Under the pieces are notes generated by a model that searched no databases, was not told the origin of the DNA, and saw nothing but the letters and a program-made list of their open reading frames with translations. This document shows, piece after piece, positions 31,787-38,754 of a stretch of DNA of 42,571 bases; position 1 is the stretch's first letter; the number at the start of each line of letters is the position of its first letter. The translations under genes and the position numbers were made by a program. The stretch spans positions 1 to 42,571 of the forward strand of contig MNXJ01000087.1 of the NCBI GenBank assembly GCA_001872455.1. Reading direction: 5' to 3'. This stretch comes from Anaerolineae bacterium CG2_30_57_67. Lineage in GTDB: Bacteria > Chloroflexota > Anaerolineae > Anaerolineales > Villigracilaceae.

Positions 31787-34545
31787 TTCAATCCTTCCAG
31801 CAGGTAGACTTCCACCGGTTGTGCGCGCCCCTTCACGGTCAGCGGGTCCAGTTTCGTCGCCAGCAGGCTGCCCGCGGCGGCCTCATAGGTCGCCTTGTGC
31901 AGATAAATCTGCCCCGGCTGGGCGCTGGCTTGCAGGCGCTGCGCCATGTTGACCGTGTCGCCGATGGCGGTGTAGTTGAATAACTGGCGGGTGCCCACGT
32001 TGCCGATGATGGCCGCGCCGGTGGTGACGCCCACCCGAAAGATGCGATGAAAATCGAGGTCGGAAAACTGGCTGTGGGCGGCGCGCGCGCGTTCCACAAT
32101 CCGCAACGCGGCGCGGCAGGCGCGCAGGGCGTGGTCGGGCTGCGGGTCGGGGCTGTTCCACATCGCCATGACCGCGTCGCCCATAAATTTATCGAGCGTG
32201 CCTTCTTCTTCGAGAATGGCCTGCGCGGCAATGTCGAGGTAGGTGTTCAGCACGCGGAAAACTTCCTCGGCCTGGTGGGTTTCGCTGAAGGAGGTGAAGC
32301 CCGAAAGGTCGGCAAACAGCATGGTGACGGTGGCGCGCGCGCCGTCCAACTGCAGGTTTCCGGCGCTGGCGAGCAGGCGGTCGCGCACGCGCGGGGCGAC
32401 GACCCGCCCAAAAGTTTGGCGCAACACCTCGCGCTCTTTTTCAATTTTGCGGGTTTCGGTCAGGTCTTCAAAGACAATCGTCGCGCCTTTGGTGACCAGA
32501 TAGGCATCTTTGAGTGGCGAGGCGGAAAGGCGCAACACCAGGTCGCCGCGTGTTGCGCTGTGCGGCGTCAGTTCCGAAAGATGCGTGGTGGTTCCGTTTT
32601 GCAGCACGTTTCCGGCAATGGTTTCGAGCGCCGTGCCAGGGAGCGCATCGCCGAGCGGTTTGCCGAGCGCATTCAGCAGGGTGACGCCCAAAATATCCTG
32701 GGCGGCGTGGTTGAAAAGCGTGATTTTTCGGTTGACATCGGTGGTGATGATGCCAGTGGCGACGGAGGCAAAAATGTCGTCCATCAGGCTCTTCATTTCC
32801 AGGGTTTCGTCGAGCGTGCGGCGCAGGTTGACGAACAGGCGGGCGTTTTCCAGCGCCAGCGCCGATTGCCCGGCGACAGCGGTCAGAAATTCCAAATCAT
32901 CACTGCTGTACGGTTCGCCAGAACGACGCGCGCCGAGCGCCAAAAAGCCGCTCAGCCGCCCCTCGTAGCGCAGCGGGACGAAAACCTGATAGCCGAGGCG
33001 TTGCAGGTTGGCGAATTCGGGCGGCGTCTCCCTTTCGGGCGAGAGCCAGAAGGGGGAACTGCGCCCGGCGAGTTTTTGCGGCAGCGGGTCTTCCAGGCGG
33101 AAGATTTGCCCGGTTTGCTGACGGGTGGCGTGCGGCAGGTAAATTTGTTGCTCATCCTGAAACAGAAAGACGATGAATTTTTCGGGCGCGAGGGCGTTGT
33201 TTAGTTCGCTTTCGAGCAGGGTCAGCGTGCGTTCCAGGTTGGGCGTAGTGACCAACTCATTGGACAGGTGGCTGAGCACGCGGCGATAATCGGCTTGCGA
33301 GCGGTAGAACAGGCGGTCAATGGCGCGCTGAACGAGGTTGCGCAGCGGCAACAGTCCGATGACCATCAGCAGCAGGTAGGCGGCGACGATGAACGGGTCA
33401 CTGGCCTGAATTGTTTGCTGAAAGAGCAGCGAAGCGCCGGTCAGCAGGACAAAAAAAGCCGCCAGCGCCGCGCCGGTTGTCAGCACATAAGTCAGCGCGC
33501 GCCCCAGCCAGCGGTCCACATCCAGCAGGCGATAGCGCAAAATGGCGTACATCACCGAAAGCGGCAGCAAAATCAGCGGCGGAAAGAGAAATTCGGCGCG
33601 AAATTCAGGAATTTTCCCCTGAAAAACAATCGGGATAAAATAAAAAAGGATAATCGGCAAAAAGGCCAGGGTGGCGCCGAAAATGATGACGCGGCTCTGC
33701 TGGCGCACCATGGCCGAGCTGTTGCCCAGCACGCGCCCGATGAGGAAAATCCCCAGCAAAATCATGCCGGTCAAAATGAAAATGTAACCCCAGCGCCACG
33801 AGTCAATGTAGGCCCAGGGAGTGGGCGGCCAGAGGGTGTCGCGGGTAATCAAGGCGGCGAGCGCAATTCCAATCACCAGCGCCAGGTAGGGCAGTCTCGG
33901 CCAGCGGCGCACCCAGCGCACTTCTTGCGGAAAAACCAACGCCAGGTAAGTGAGCGAGGCCCCGGCCAGCGGCAGGCTGAGCCCCCACAGCAGAACCGCG
34001 TGATGCGTGGTGTTCATGTCCAAAAAAGTGGTGGTCAGCAGCGAAACCGCCGCGGTGAAAATGACAAAAGCGCGGGTCGGGCGAAAATCGGGCCGCAGAC
34101 GGTAGGCCCACAGACCGATACCCAAAAACACCGCCCCAACCAAATATGGCATGACGAACAGGGTGATTAAATCCCACAAGCTGGGGTAAATCAGCAGAAC
34201 CGGCCACGTGAAGCGCCGATCCATGGACCGACGGTAAAGTGTGACCATGGATGTTTCGCTATTCCCCTGACTCAGCAGATTTTGTATTTGAGTTGTATTG
34301 CTTACTTTTTGGCCGTTAATCGCCACCAGTTGGTCGGACCACTGAATTCCCATGGTGGCGGCTGGCCAGGAATTATGCATAATTTGACTGACAACATTAT
34401 TTGGCTCCAGCAAAACGCCCAAAAATGGGCTGTGATACCACTGCCAGGCCCACAGCGGCGTCAAAATGAGCATTGCCAGCGCCAGGCCAATGGTTGTCAG
34501 CGGCAGCAGATGGGCGCGCCAATCTTTACGAATCAGGACAAACAT
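31783..34545 (-). CDS. PDZ-7TM-GAF-PAS class III adenylate cyclase
   Basis: 920 residues. One membrane helix, then a PDZ-like extracellular domain (about 45-105, with DQLVAINGQKV), about eight further helices to residue 400, a GAF domain (about 430-565), a PAS domain (about 585-700) and a class III cyclase domain (740-920). Cyclase metal ligands D746 and D790, adenine-selecting K786 and D863, and transition-state N866 and R870 are intact, so cAMP formation is expected. AGGAG lies nine bases before the ATG and a TATAAT (34566-34571, complement) lies close upstream. First gene of the seven-gene operon. Confidence 0.9.
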   Translation of the reverse strand: MFVLIRKDWRAHLLPLTTIGLALAMLILTPLWAWQWYHSPFLGVLLEPNNVVSQIMHNSWPAATMGIQWSDQLVAINGQKVSNTTQIQNLLSQGNSETSMVTLYRRSMDRRFTWPVLLIYPSLWDLITLFVMPYLVGAVFLGIGLWAYRLRPDFRPTRAFVIFTAAVSLLTTTFLDMNTTHHAVLLWGLSLPLAGASLTYLALVFPQEVRWVRRWPRLPYLALVIGIALAALITRDTLWPPTPWAYIDSWRWGYIFILTGMILLGIFLIGRVLGNSSAMVRQQSRVIIFGATLAFLPIILFYFIPIVFQGKIPEFRAEFLFPPLILLPLSVMYAILRYRLLDVDRWLGRALTYVLTTGAALAAFFVLLTGASLLFQQTIQASDPFIVAAYLLLMVIGLLPLRNLVQRAIDRLFYRSQADYRRVLSHLSNELVTTPNLERTLTLLESELNNALAPEKFIVFLFQDEQQIYLPHATRQQTGQIFRLEDPLPQKLAGRSSPFWLSPERETPPEFANLQRLGYQVFVPLRYEGRLSGFLALGARRSGEPYSSDDLEFLTAVAGQSALALENARLFVNLRRTLDETLEMKSLMDDIFASVATGIITTDVNRKITLFNHAAQDILGVTLLNALGKPLGDALPGTALETIAGNVLQNGTTTHLSELTPHSATRGDLVLRLSASPLKDAYLVTKGATIVFEDLTETRKIEKEREVLRQTFGRVVAPRVRDRLLASAGNLQLDGARATVTMLFADLSGFTSFSETHQAEEVFRVLNTYLDIAAQAILEEEGTLDKFMGDAVMAMWNSPDPQPDHALRACRAALRIVERARAAHSQFSDLDFHRIFRVGVTTGAAIIGNVGTRQLFNYTAIGDTVNMAQRLQASAQPGQIYLHKATYEAAAGSLLATKLDPLTVKGRAQPVEVYLLEGLK

Positions 34546-34565
34546 GAGGGGATTCTCCTGCTTTC

Positions 34566-34571
34566 ATTATA
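34566..34571 (-). promoter_or_regulatory. -10 box of the cyclase operon
   Basis: TATAAT on the complement, 20 bases before the cyclase start codon. A hairpin GCAAATC-tct-GATTTGC (34581-34597) lies just upstream where a -35 element or an operator could be. Confidence 0.5.
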
Positions 34572-34580
34572 CCGCGTGGG

Positions 34581-34640
34581 GCAAATCTCTGATTTGCTTT
34601 GCGGGGTGCGACATTCATGCCGCGGTCGAAAGTTGGGAGA
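34581..34640. repeat. Partial copy of the two-hairpin dispersed repeat
   Basis: Contains GCAAATC-tct-GATTTGC, then TGCGACATTCATGCCGC and GTCGAAAGT. The same two latter blocks occur at 19244-19260 and 19341-19349, in the same order. It fills the gap between divergent promoters. Confidence 0.5.
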
Positions 34641-34646
34641 TTTGGG

Positions 34647-34652
34647 TATAAT
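34647..34652 (+). promoter_or_regulatory. TATAAT box seven bases before start codon
   Basis: Followed by seven bases and the ATG at 34660, so the transcript would start at or very near the ATG, and no ribosome-binding site fits. Leaderless translation is likely. Confidence 0.5.
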
Positions 34653-34659
34653 ACCGCCC

Positions 34660-35211
34660 ATGTCCCCTTTTTATACCCGCACCGGTGATGAAGGCACGAC
34701 CGTCGTGCTCGGCGAAGGCCGCGTCACCAAATTTGACCCGCGCATCGAGGCCCTCGGCGCAGTGGACGAAGCCACCGCCGCTATCGGCCTGGCGCGCGCC
34801 ACCTGCCAGGCGCAGCCAACCGCGCCGATTCTGCTCGAAATTCAGCGCGATTTATACAAGTTGATGGCCGAAGTGAGCGCCACGCCCGAAAATCAGGCCA
34901 GATTTCGCGCCATAGACGCCAGCCGCGTTACCTGGCTGGAAACCCAAAGCGACGCGCTGGAAAAAACCGTTGTCATGCCGCGCGAATTTATTCTGCCCGG
35001 CGAGCGCCCCTCCAGCGCCGCCCTGGCGCTGGCGCGCACCGTCACCCGCCGCGCCGAACGCCGCGTGGTGGAACTTTTCCACGGTGGCGGGCTGGAAAAT
35101 CCGCATCTGCTGGCCTATCTCAATCGGCTATCTTCGCTGCTCTTCGTGCTGGAATTAGCCGAAAACGCCTCGGCGGGCGCGCAGACCAAAATCGCCAAGG
35201 ATTTGCCATGA
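34660..35211 (+). CDS. ATP:cob(I)alamin adenosyltransferase, PduO type
   Basis: 183 residues. Transfers the adenosyl group of ATP to cob(I)alamin to make coenzyme B12. Family marks are YTRTGDEGTTVVL at the ATP site, GAVDEATAAIG, ARTVTRRAERR and YLNRLSSLLFVLE. The usual PGG is PGE here, a small difference. The stop overlaps the next start (ATGA). No B12-dependent mutase or cobalamin synthesis gene is in the window. Confidence 0.92.
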   Translation: MSPFYTRTGDEGTTVVLGEGRVTKFDPRIEALGAVDEATAAIGLARATCQAQPTAPILLEIQRDLYKLMAEVSATPENQARFRAIDASRVTWLETQSDALEKTVVMPREFILPGERPSSAALALARTVTRRAERRVVELFHGGGLENPHLLAYLNRLSSLLFVLELAENASAGAQTKIAKDLP

Positions 35212-35903
35212 CCGGAACGCTCATCAACATCGCCGCCATTCTGCTCGGCAGTCTGGCGGGTATTTTTTTTGGCACGCGCCTGCCGGAACGGCTCAAAGAA
35301 ACCGTTGTCAACGGCATGGGCCTGTTCACCGCCGCGATTGGCCTGCAAATGTTCTTCAAAACCAGCAACGCGCTGATTGTGCTCGGCGCACTGATTCTCG
35401 GCGCACTGCTCGGTGAGTGGTGGCGCATCGAAGACGGCATCGCGCGCCTGGGTGAATGGCTCGAAAAACGCTTCTCCGGCACCAGCGCTGGCAGCTCCAG
35501 CCGCTTTGTGCGCGGTTTTTTGGCCGCATCTCTGCTCTACTGCACCGGCCCGATGGCGATTCTCGGCTCCATTCAAGACGGCCTGACCGGCAACTATCAG
35601 ACGCTCGCCATCAAATCGGTGCTGGACGGTTTCATCTCCATCGCCTTCGCCTCCACCCTGGGCATTGGCGTACTTTTTTCCATTTTCCCGGTAGGAATTT
35701 ATCAGGGCAGCATCAGCCTGCTGGCGGGAATGCTGCAAAGCCTACTCACCGAGGCCATGATTACCGAAATGACCGCCACCGGCGGCGTGATTCTCTTTGG
35801 GCTGGGGCTTTCCAGCCTGCTGGAGATTAAAAAAATCCGGGTGGGAAATTTTCTGCCCGCCCTGGCAATCGCCCCGCTGATTGTCTGGCTGCTGGCGCGC
35901 TGA
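35208..35903 (+). CDS. DUF554 membrane protein
   Basis: 231 residues, about seven hydrophobic segments. GTLINIAAILLGSLAGIFFG at the N-terminus, the central YCTGPMAILGSIQDGL and the DGFISIAFASTLGIGVLFS segment are typical of DUF554 (YqgA-like) proteins. It is coupled to the adenosyltransferase by an ATGA overlap. Transport has been suggested for the family; the substrate is unknown. Confidence 0.88.
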   Translation: MTGTLINIAAILLGSLAGIFFGTRLPERLKETVVNGMGLFTAAIGLQMFFKTSNALIVLGALILGALLGEWWRIEDGIARLGEWLEKRFSGTSAGSSSRFVRGFLAASLLYCTGPMAILGSIQDGLTGNYQTLAIKSVLDGFISIAFASTLGIGVLFSIFPVGIYQGSISLLAGMLQSLLTEAMITEMTATGGVILFGLGLSSLLEIKKIRVGNFLPALAIAPLIVWLLAR

Positions 35904-35948
35904 GAAAATAAATATCCGGCGCAGTCTGAAAACCGCGACATAAATGTT

Positions 35949-35999
35949 GCGCTACAAAAAAAAGCTGCCCAATCTGTGGGACAGCTCTTTTTTGTAGCG
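35949..35999. terminator. Bidirectional terminator
   Basis: Arms CGCTACAAAAAA and TTTTTTGTAGCG enclose AGCTGCCCA and TGGGACAGCT, one long stem with a bulge. It lies between the convergent DUF554 and DsbA-like genes. The outer arms match the hairpin at 5464-5487. Confidence 0.85.
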
Positions 36000-36015
36000 T
36001 AAAACGCAGCGTCGG

Positions 36016-36720
36016 TTACTTGCCTGCCGCGGCCAGCGCGGCCTCAATCGTCGTCTGGAAAGCGCCAATCGGCTGAGCGCCCTCGAACAGTGTGCCGTTG
36101 ATGGTGAAGGAAGGCGTTGCTTTCACGCCCGCCTGTTGACCGTCCACGCCGTCCTGGGTCACCTGGTCGGCGTATTTGTTGCTATTGAAGCAGTCATTGA
36201 ACTGCCCCATATCCAGGCCGATTTTCTCGGCAAAGGCAACGATTTTGCGGTCGTTGAAGTTGCCCACGTTTTCGCCATTTTGATTGGCGAAGATGATGTC
36301 GTGCATCTCCCAGAATTTACCCTGGTCGCCGGCGCAGTAGGCCGCCTCAGCCGTGCGGCGCGATTCCGGGCCGATGAATTCGCCGTAAGAACGGTAGACG
36401 AAGCGCACCTTGCCGGTAGCGATGAAGGCGTCAATCAGCTGCTGCTCGGTCTGATTGCTGAAGTTGGCGCAGTAGGGGCATTGGAAATCGGAATATTCCA
36501 CAATCGTCACCGGGGCGTTTTTATCGCCCATCGTGTTGAAATCCACCATCGGGCGGGTCTTCGCCGCCGGGACAGTGACTTCACCGATAGGTTTTAAGTT
36601 AGGCCAGATCAGCGCCAGGGCCAATAGCGCCGCTCCTAAAATAATGATCGAACCGATAATAATGCGCTGAATTTGTTCCTGATGCTCGCGTTTTGCGCGT
36701 AGTTCCTGACGTTTACTCAT
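36016..36720 (-). CDS. Membrane-anchored DsbA-like thiol oxidoreductase
   Basis: 234 residues. A basic N-terminus and one membrane helix (20-40, IIIGSIIILGAALLALALI), then a thioredoxin fold with an inserted helical domain, active site C81-P-Y-C84 (DFQCPYCANF) and cis-Pro in KATPSFTING. Two further Cys (AYCAGDQ and NDCFNS) could pair. It introduces or shuffles disulfides in exported proteins. GGAG is placed well before the ATG. Single-gene unit ending at a bidirectional terminator. No DsbB or VKOR partner is in the window. Confidence 0.92.
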   Translation of the reverse strand: MSKRQELRAKREHQEQIQRIIIGSIIILGAALLALALIWPNLKPIGEVTVPAAKTRPMVDFNTMGDKNAPVTIVEYSDFQCPYCANFSNQTEQQLIDAFIATGKVRFVYRSYGEFIGPESRRTAEAAYCAGDQGKFWEMHDIIFANQNGENVGNFNDRKIVAFAEKIGLDMGQFNDCFNSNKYADQVTQDGVDGQQAGVKATPSFTINGTLFEGAQPIGAFQTTIEAALAAAGK

Positions 36721-37146
36721 GTAGGTTACTCTCCTTCTCTCAAGATAAGTAGTGTGATTTTCCCATGTTCAGGGACTTTTGTAAAGTAAAGAAGATAGGC
36801 TCATTAGGATTTGCCGTGTTGCGGGAAAATTCTTCGTCGCAACCCCGAAAGAGCATCGGGGCAGGCGGGCAGGAGCGCTCCTCACATCGTCCCGATGTTC
36901 TTTGGGAGAATGATACCTTGGCTGAGCAGTAACGCAAATGGCTCATGTGTAGACTAAGTGCAATAAACCAACCCTTTCAATGAGAATTACGCAAATTGGG
37001 CGAATGACGCGATTTTTTTTTCGCGTTATTCGCCCAATTTGGAAAATTCGCGTTAATATTTTTGTTCTTTGAACGACCAGGCCTTGTAGCCTGCACACTT
37101 TTTACACAGAGCCACGAAAATTATTTTAATTTTGGCAAGAAATCAG
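36721..37146. other. Intergenic region rich in palindromes
   Basis: About 425 bases with no credible gene. Contents: a nested inverted repeat (36843-36906), inside it the perfect 12-bp palindrome AGGAGCGCTCCT (36871-36882), and a 50-base hairpin with a T8 loop (36992-37041). A 68-codon minus-strand frame here overlaps these structures and is not called. Confidence 0.6.
36992..37041. terminator. Long hairpin with T8 loop
   Basis: Arms of 21 bases (36992-37012 and 37021-37041) pair at 20 positions; the remaining pair is G-T, a wobble in RNA. The loop is eight T. It lies about 105 bases past the mrfB stop and could end that operon, though a T-run in the loop rather than after the stem is unusual; it may instead be a repeat element. 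Confidence 0.5.
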
Positions 37147-38376
37147 TTACAAATTTGTCTTTTTTGACAATCGTTCCTGGCGGTGATTCAAATCCTCCAG
37201 CCAGTGTTTTTTTTGGTACTCCGGCAGGTTGGCCGTTTCCAGCGCGGCGCGCGCGGCGGCAACGTGTTCCAGCGCGCGCAAATCATCCTTGCGCTGATGC
37301 TCCTCGTATTTTGCCAGTTCCACATGGGCAAAAACGTGCCCGGCCTCGGCGGCCTGCTCCCACAAGCGCACGGCCTGTGTCAGATTTTTTCGGCGCCGCT
37401 CCAGCGTCGAAAGGCGGCTGACCGCCTGCCAGAAATCGGCTTCGGGCAAATTTTCGGCCAGGCCGCGCTCATACAGTTGAGCGGCGTCTTCCCAGCGGCG
37501 CAGGTCTTCAAACAGACGCGCCAGGGCAATCACATCCAGCCCATGTTCAATTTGCGCGCGGTGCGGGTCGTGCAGCCAACCGGCGGTCAGATGTAACAGC
37601 GCTGCCATCGCCACCACGTCCATCGCGTTGTGATAAAAAACCCCTTTCAGAGGGGCGGCGGCGCCGGTGCGTAGAAAATCAAAATAAAGCCAGGGAATTT
37701 CGTAGCCCGGCACTTCCTGGCTGGAGCGCGGCGCGGCCAGCACTTCCTCCTCCAGATATTTCAGCGTGCGGCTGGGCAGGCGGTCGCGCCACAGACGGCG
37801 CGCCAGCGGCAGCAAATCCAGATGGGAAAAATCATCAAAGGGGCAGGGCATCTCGTGCAGGCGGTAGCGCGCCCGCAGCAGGGGCGCGTCAAAAGCCTTG
37901 CCGTTGAACGTCACCAGCGCGCGGCAGGGCGCCAGAAAATCCGTCAGCGCTTGCAGCAGGGCGGGTTCCTCCGCCGGGTCGGGCAGAAAAAACTGCGCCA
38001 GCGCAAATTCATCGCCGACAAAGCGGCCAACCCCCACCAGAAAAGCGTAGGTGCCGGTGCCGCCGCTCAGCCCGCTGGTTTCGGTATCCAAAAAAGCGAA
38101 TTGGGAGGGACTCAGCCCGCCGAGACGCTCATCACGCGCCCAGGCGGCCAGCGTCTGCAAGGGGGTGTCCGGCGTAATTGGCTCGACCCCGTGCTGATAC
38201 TGCGCCGAAAAAGTCTGCCGCGCTACAAAAGCCGCGCCGCGCCGATTGTCTTCCCACGCTCCCGGCAGATTCTGCTCGAGGGCGGGGCGCGCGCGGGCAG
38301 GTTTGACCGGCGGCGAGGGCAGGTCGCTGGCTTTTTTTAACAGACGGGTAAGTTTGTCGAGCGTTTCGCCGGACAT
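37147..38376 (-). CDS. MrfB-like DEDDh exonuclease with TPR tail
   Basis: 409 residues. An RNase H-fold exonuclease domain (about 90-265) with acidic residues D97 and E99 (FLDTETSG), D163 (FNGKAFDAP), H249 and D253 (YHNAMD), a complete DEDDh set. TPR-like helices follow at about 285-400. The architecture matches B. subtilis YprB (MrfB), which with helicase MrfA repairs mitomycin C damage. The ATG at 38376 is chosen because upstream codons reach into the preceding gene. It lies 10 bases after the small membrane-protein gene, in one operon with the MrfA-like helicase. Confidence 0.85.
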   Translation of the reverse strand: MSGETLDKLTRLLKKASDLPSPPVKPARARPALEQNLPGAWEDNRRGAAFVARQTFSAQYQHGVEPITPDTPLQTLAAWARDERLGGLSPSQFAFLDTETSGLSGGTGTYAFLVGVGRFVGDEFALAQFFLPDPAEEPALLQALTDFLAPCRALVTFNGKAFDAPLLRARYRLHEMPCPFDDFSHLDLLPLARRLWRDRLPSRTLKYLEEEVLAAPRSSQEVPGYEIPWLYFDFLRTGAAAPLKGVFYHNAMDVVAMAALLHLTAGWLHDPHRAQIEHGLDVIALARLFEDLRRWEDAAQLYERGLAENLPEADFWQAVSRLSTLERRRKNLTQAVRLWEQAAEAGHVFAHVELAKYEEHQRKDDLRALEHVAAARAALETANLPEYQKKHWLEDLNHRQERLSKKTNL

Positions 38377-38386
38377 AGCCACAGCA

Positions 38387-38689
38387 TCAGTGTAAATTAA
38401 AGGCGCGCACAAAAATCCACAGGAAGGCGAGAAACAGCACAAACGTCAATGAATAGCCGTAGACCTGACGCATCATCAGCGTCAGCCCGGTTTCGTTGCG
38501 CTCCGGGCGCACGGGAACGGATGCGTACAACAGCGCAAAAAACGCCCCTGCCAGAAAAGACAGGCTGGCTGTTACTCCAACGACGACTGCGGGCGCGCCC
38601 AACATTCCCAGCGCCATCGCGCCAAAAAACATGCCAGGAACGACATATTTTAAAAAATTGGTCAATTTTTGACGGAGGACGGGGTTCAT
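38387..38689 (-). CDS. Small three-helix membrane protein
   Basis: 100 residues. Hydrophobic segments at about 14-32, 34-55 and 77-96 (YGYSLTFVLFLAFLWIFV), with a basic N-terminus. GGAG precedes the ATG, and its GG comes from the last unit of the 8-bp repeat at 38699-38754. I do not recognise the family. It sits between the helicase and exonuclease genes. Confidence 0.7.
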   Translation of the reverse strand: MNPVLRQKLTNFLKYVVPGMFFGAMALGMLGAPAVVVGVTASLSFLAGAFFALLYASVPVRPERNETGLTLMMRQVYGYSLTFVLFLAFLWIFVRAFNLH

Positions 38690-38698
38690 TTTTTTTCT

Positions 38699-38754
38699 CC
38701 AGTTGTCCAGTTGTCCGGTTATTCAGCTGTCCAGTTTCCCAGTTTACCAGGTTT
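38699..38754. repeat. Tandem 8-bp repeat, seven units
   Basis: Seven contiguous 8-base units with consensus CCAGTTGT: two exact, five degenerate (for example CCGGTTAT, TCAGCTGT, CCAGTTTC). It fills the whole gap between the helicase stop codon and the ribosome-binding site of the next gene. Confidence 0.8.

Noticed and set aside
32047-34170. Two plus-strand frames of 300 and 385 codons opposite the cyclase gene
   Set aside because: The cyclase on the other strand has continuous recognisable domains; the opposite frames are low-complexity Gln/Arg-rich shadows.
36740-36946. 68-codon minus-strand frame upstream of the DsbA-like gene
   Set aside because: Overlaps palindromic repeats, has no similarity and no ribosome-binding site.
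38699-38754. CRISPR array
   Set aside because: Units are 8 bases and contiguous without spacers, and no cas genes occur.
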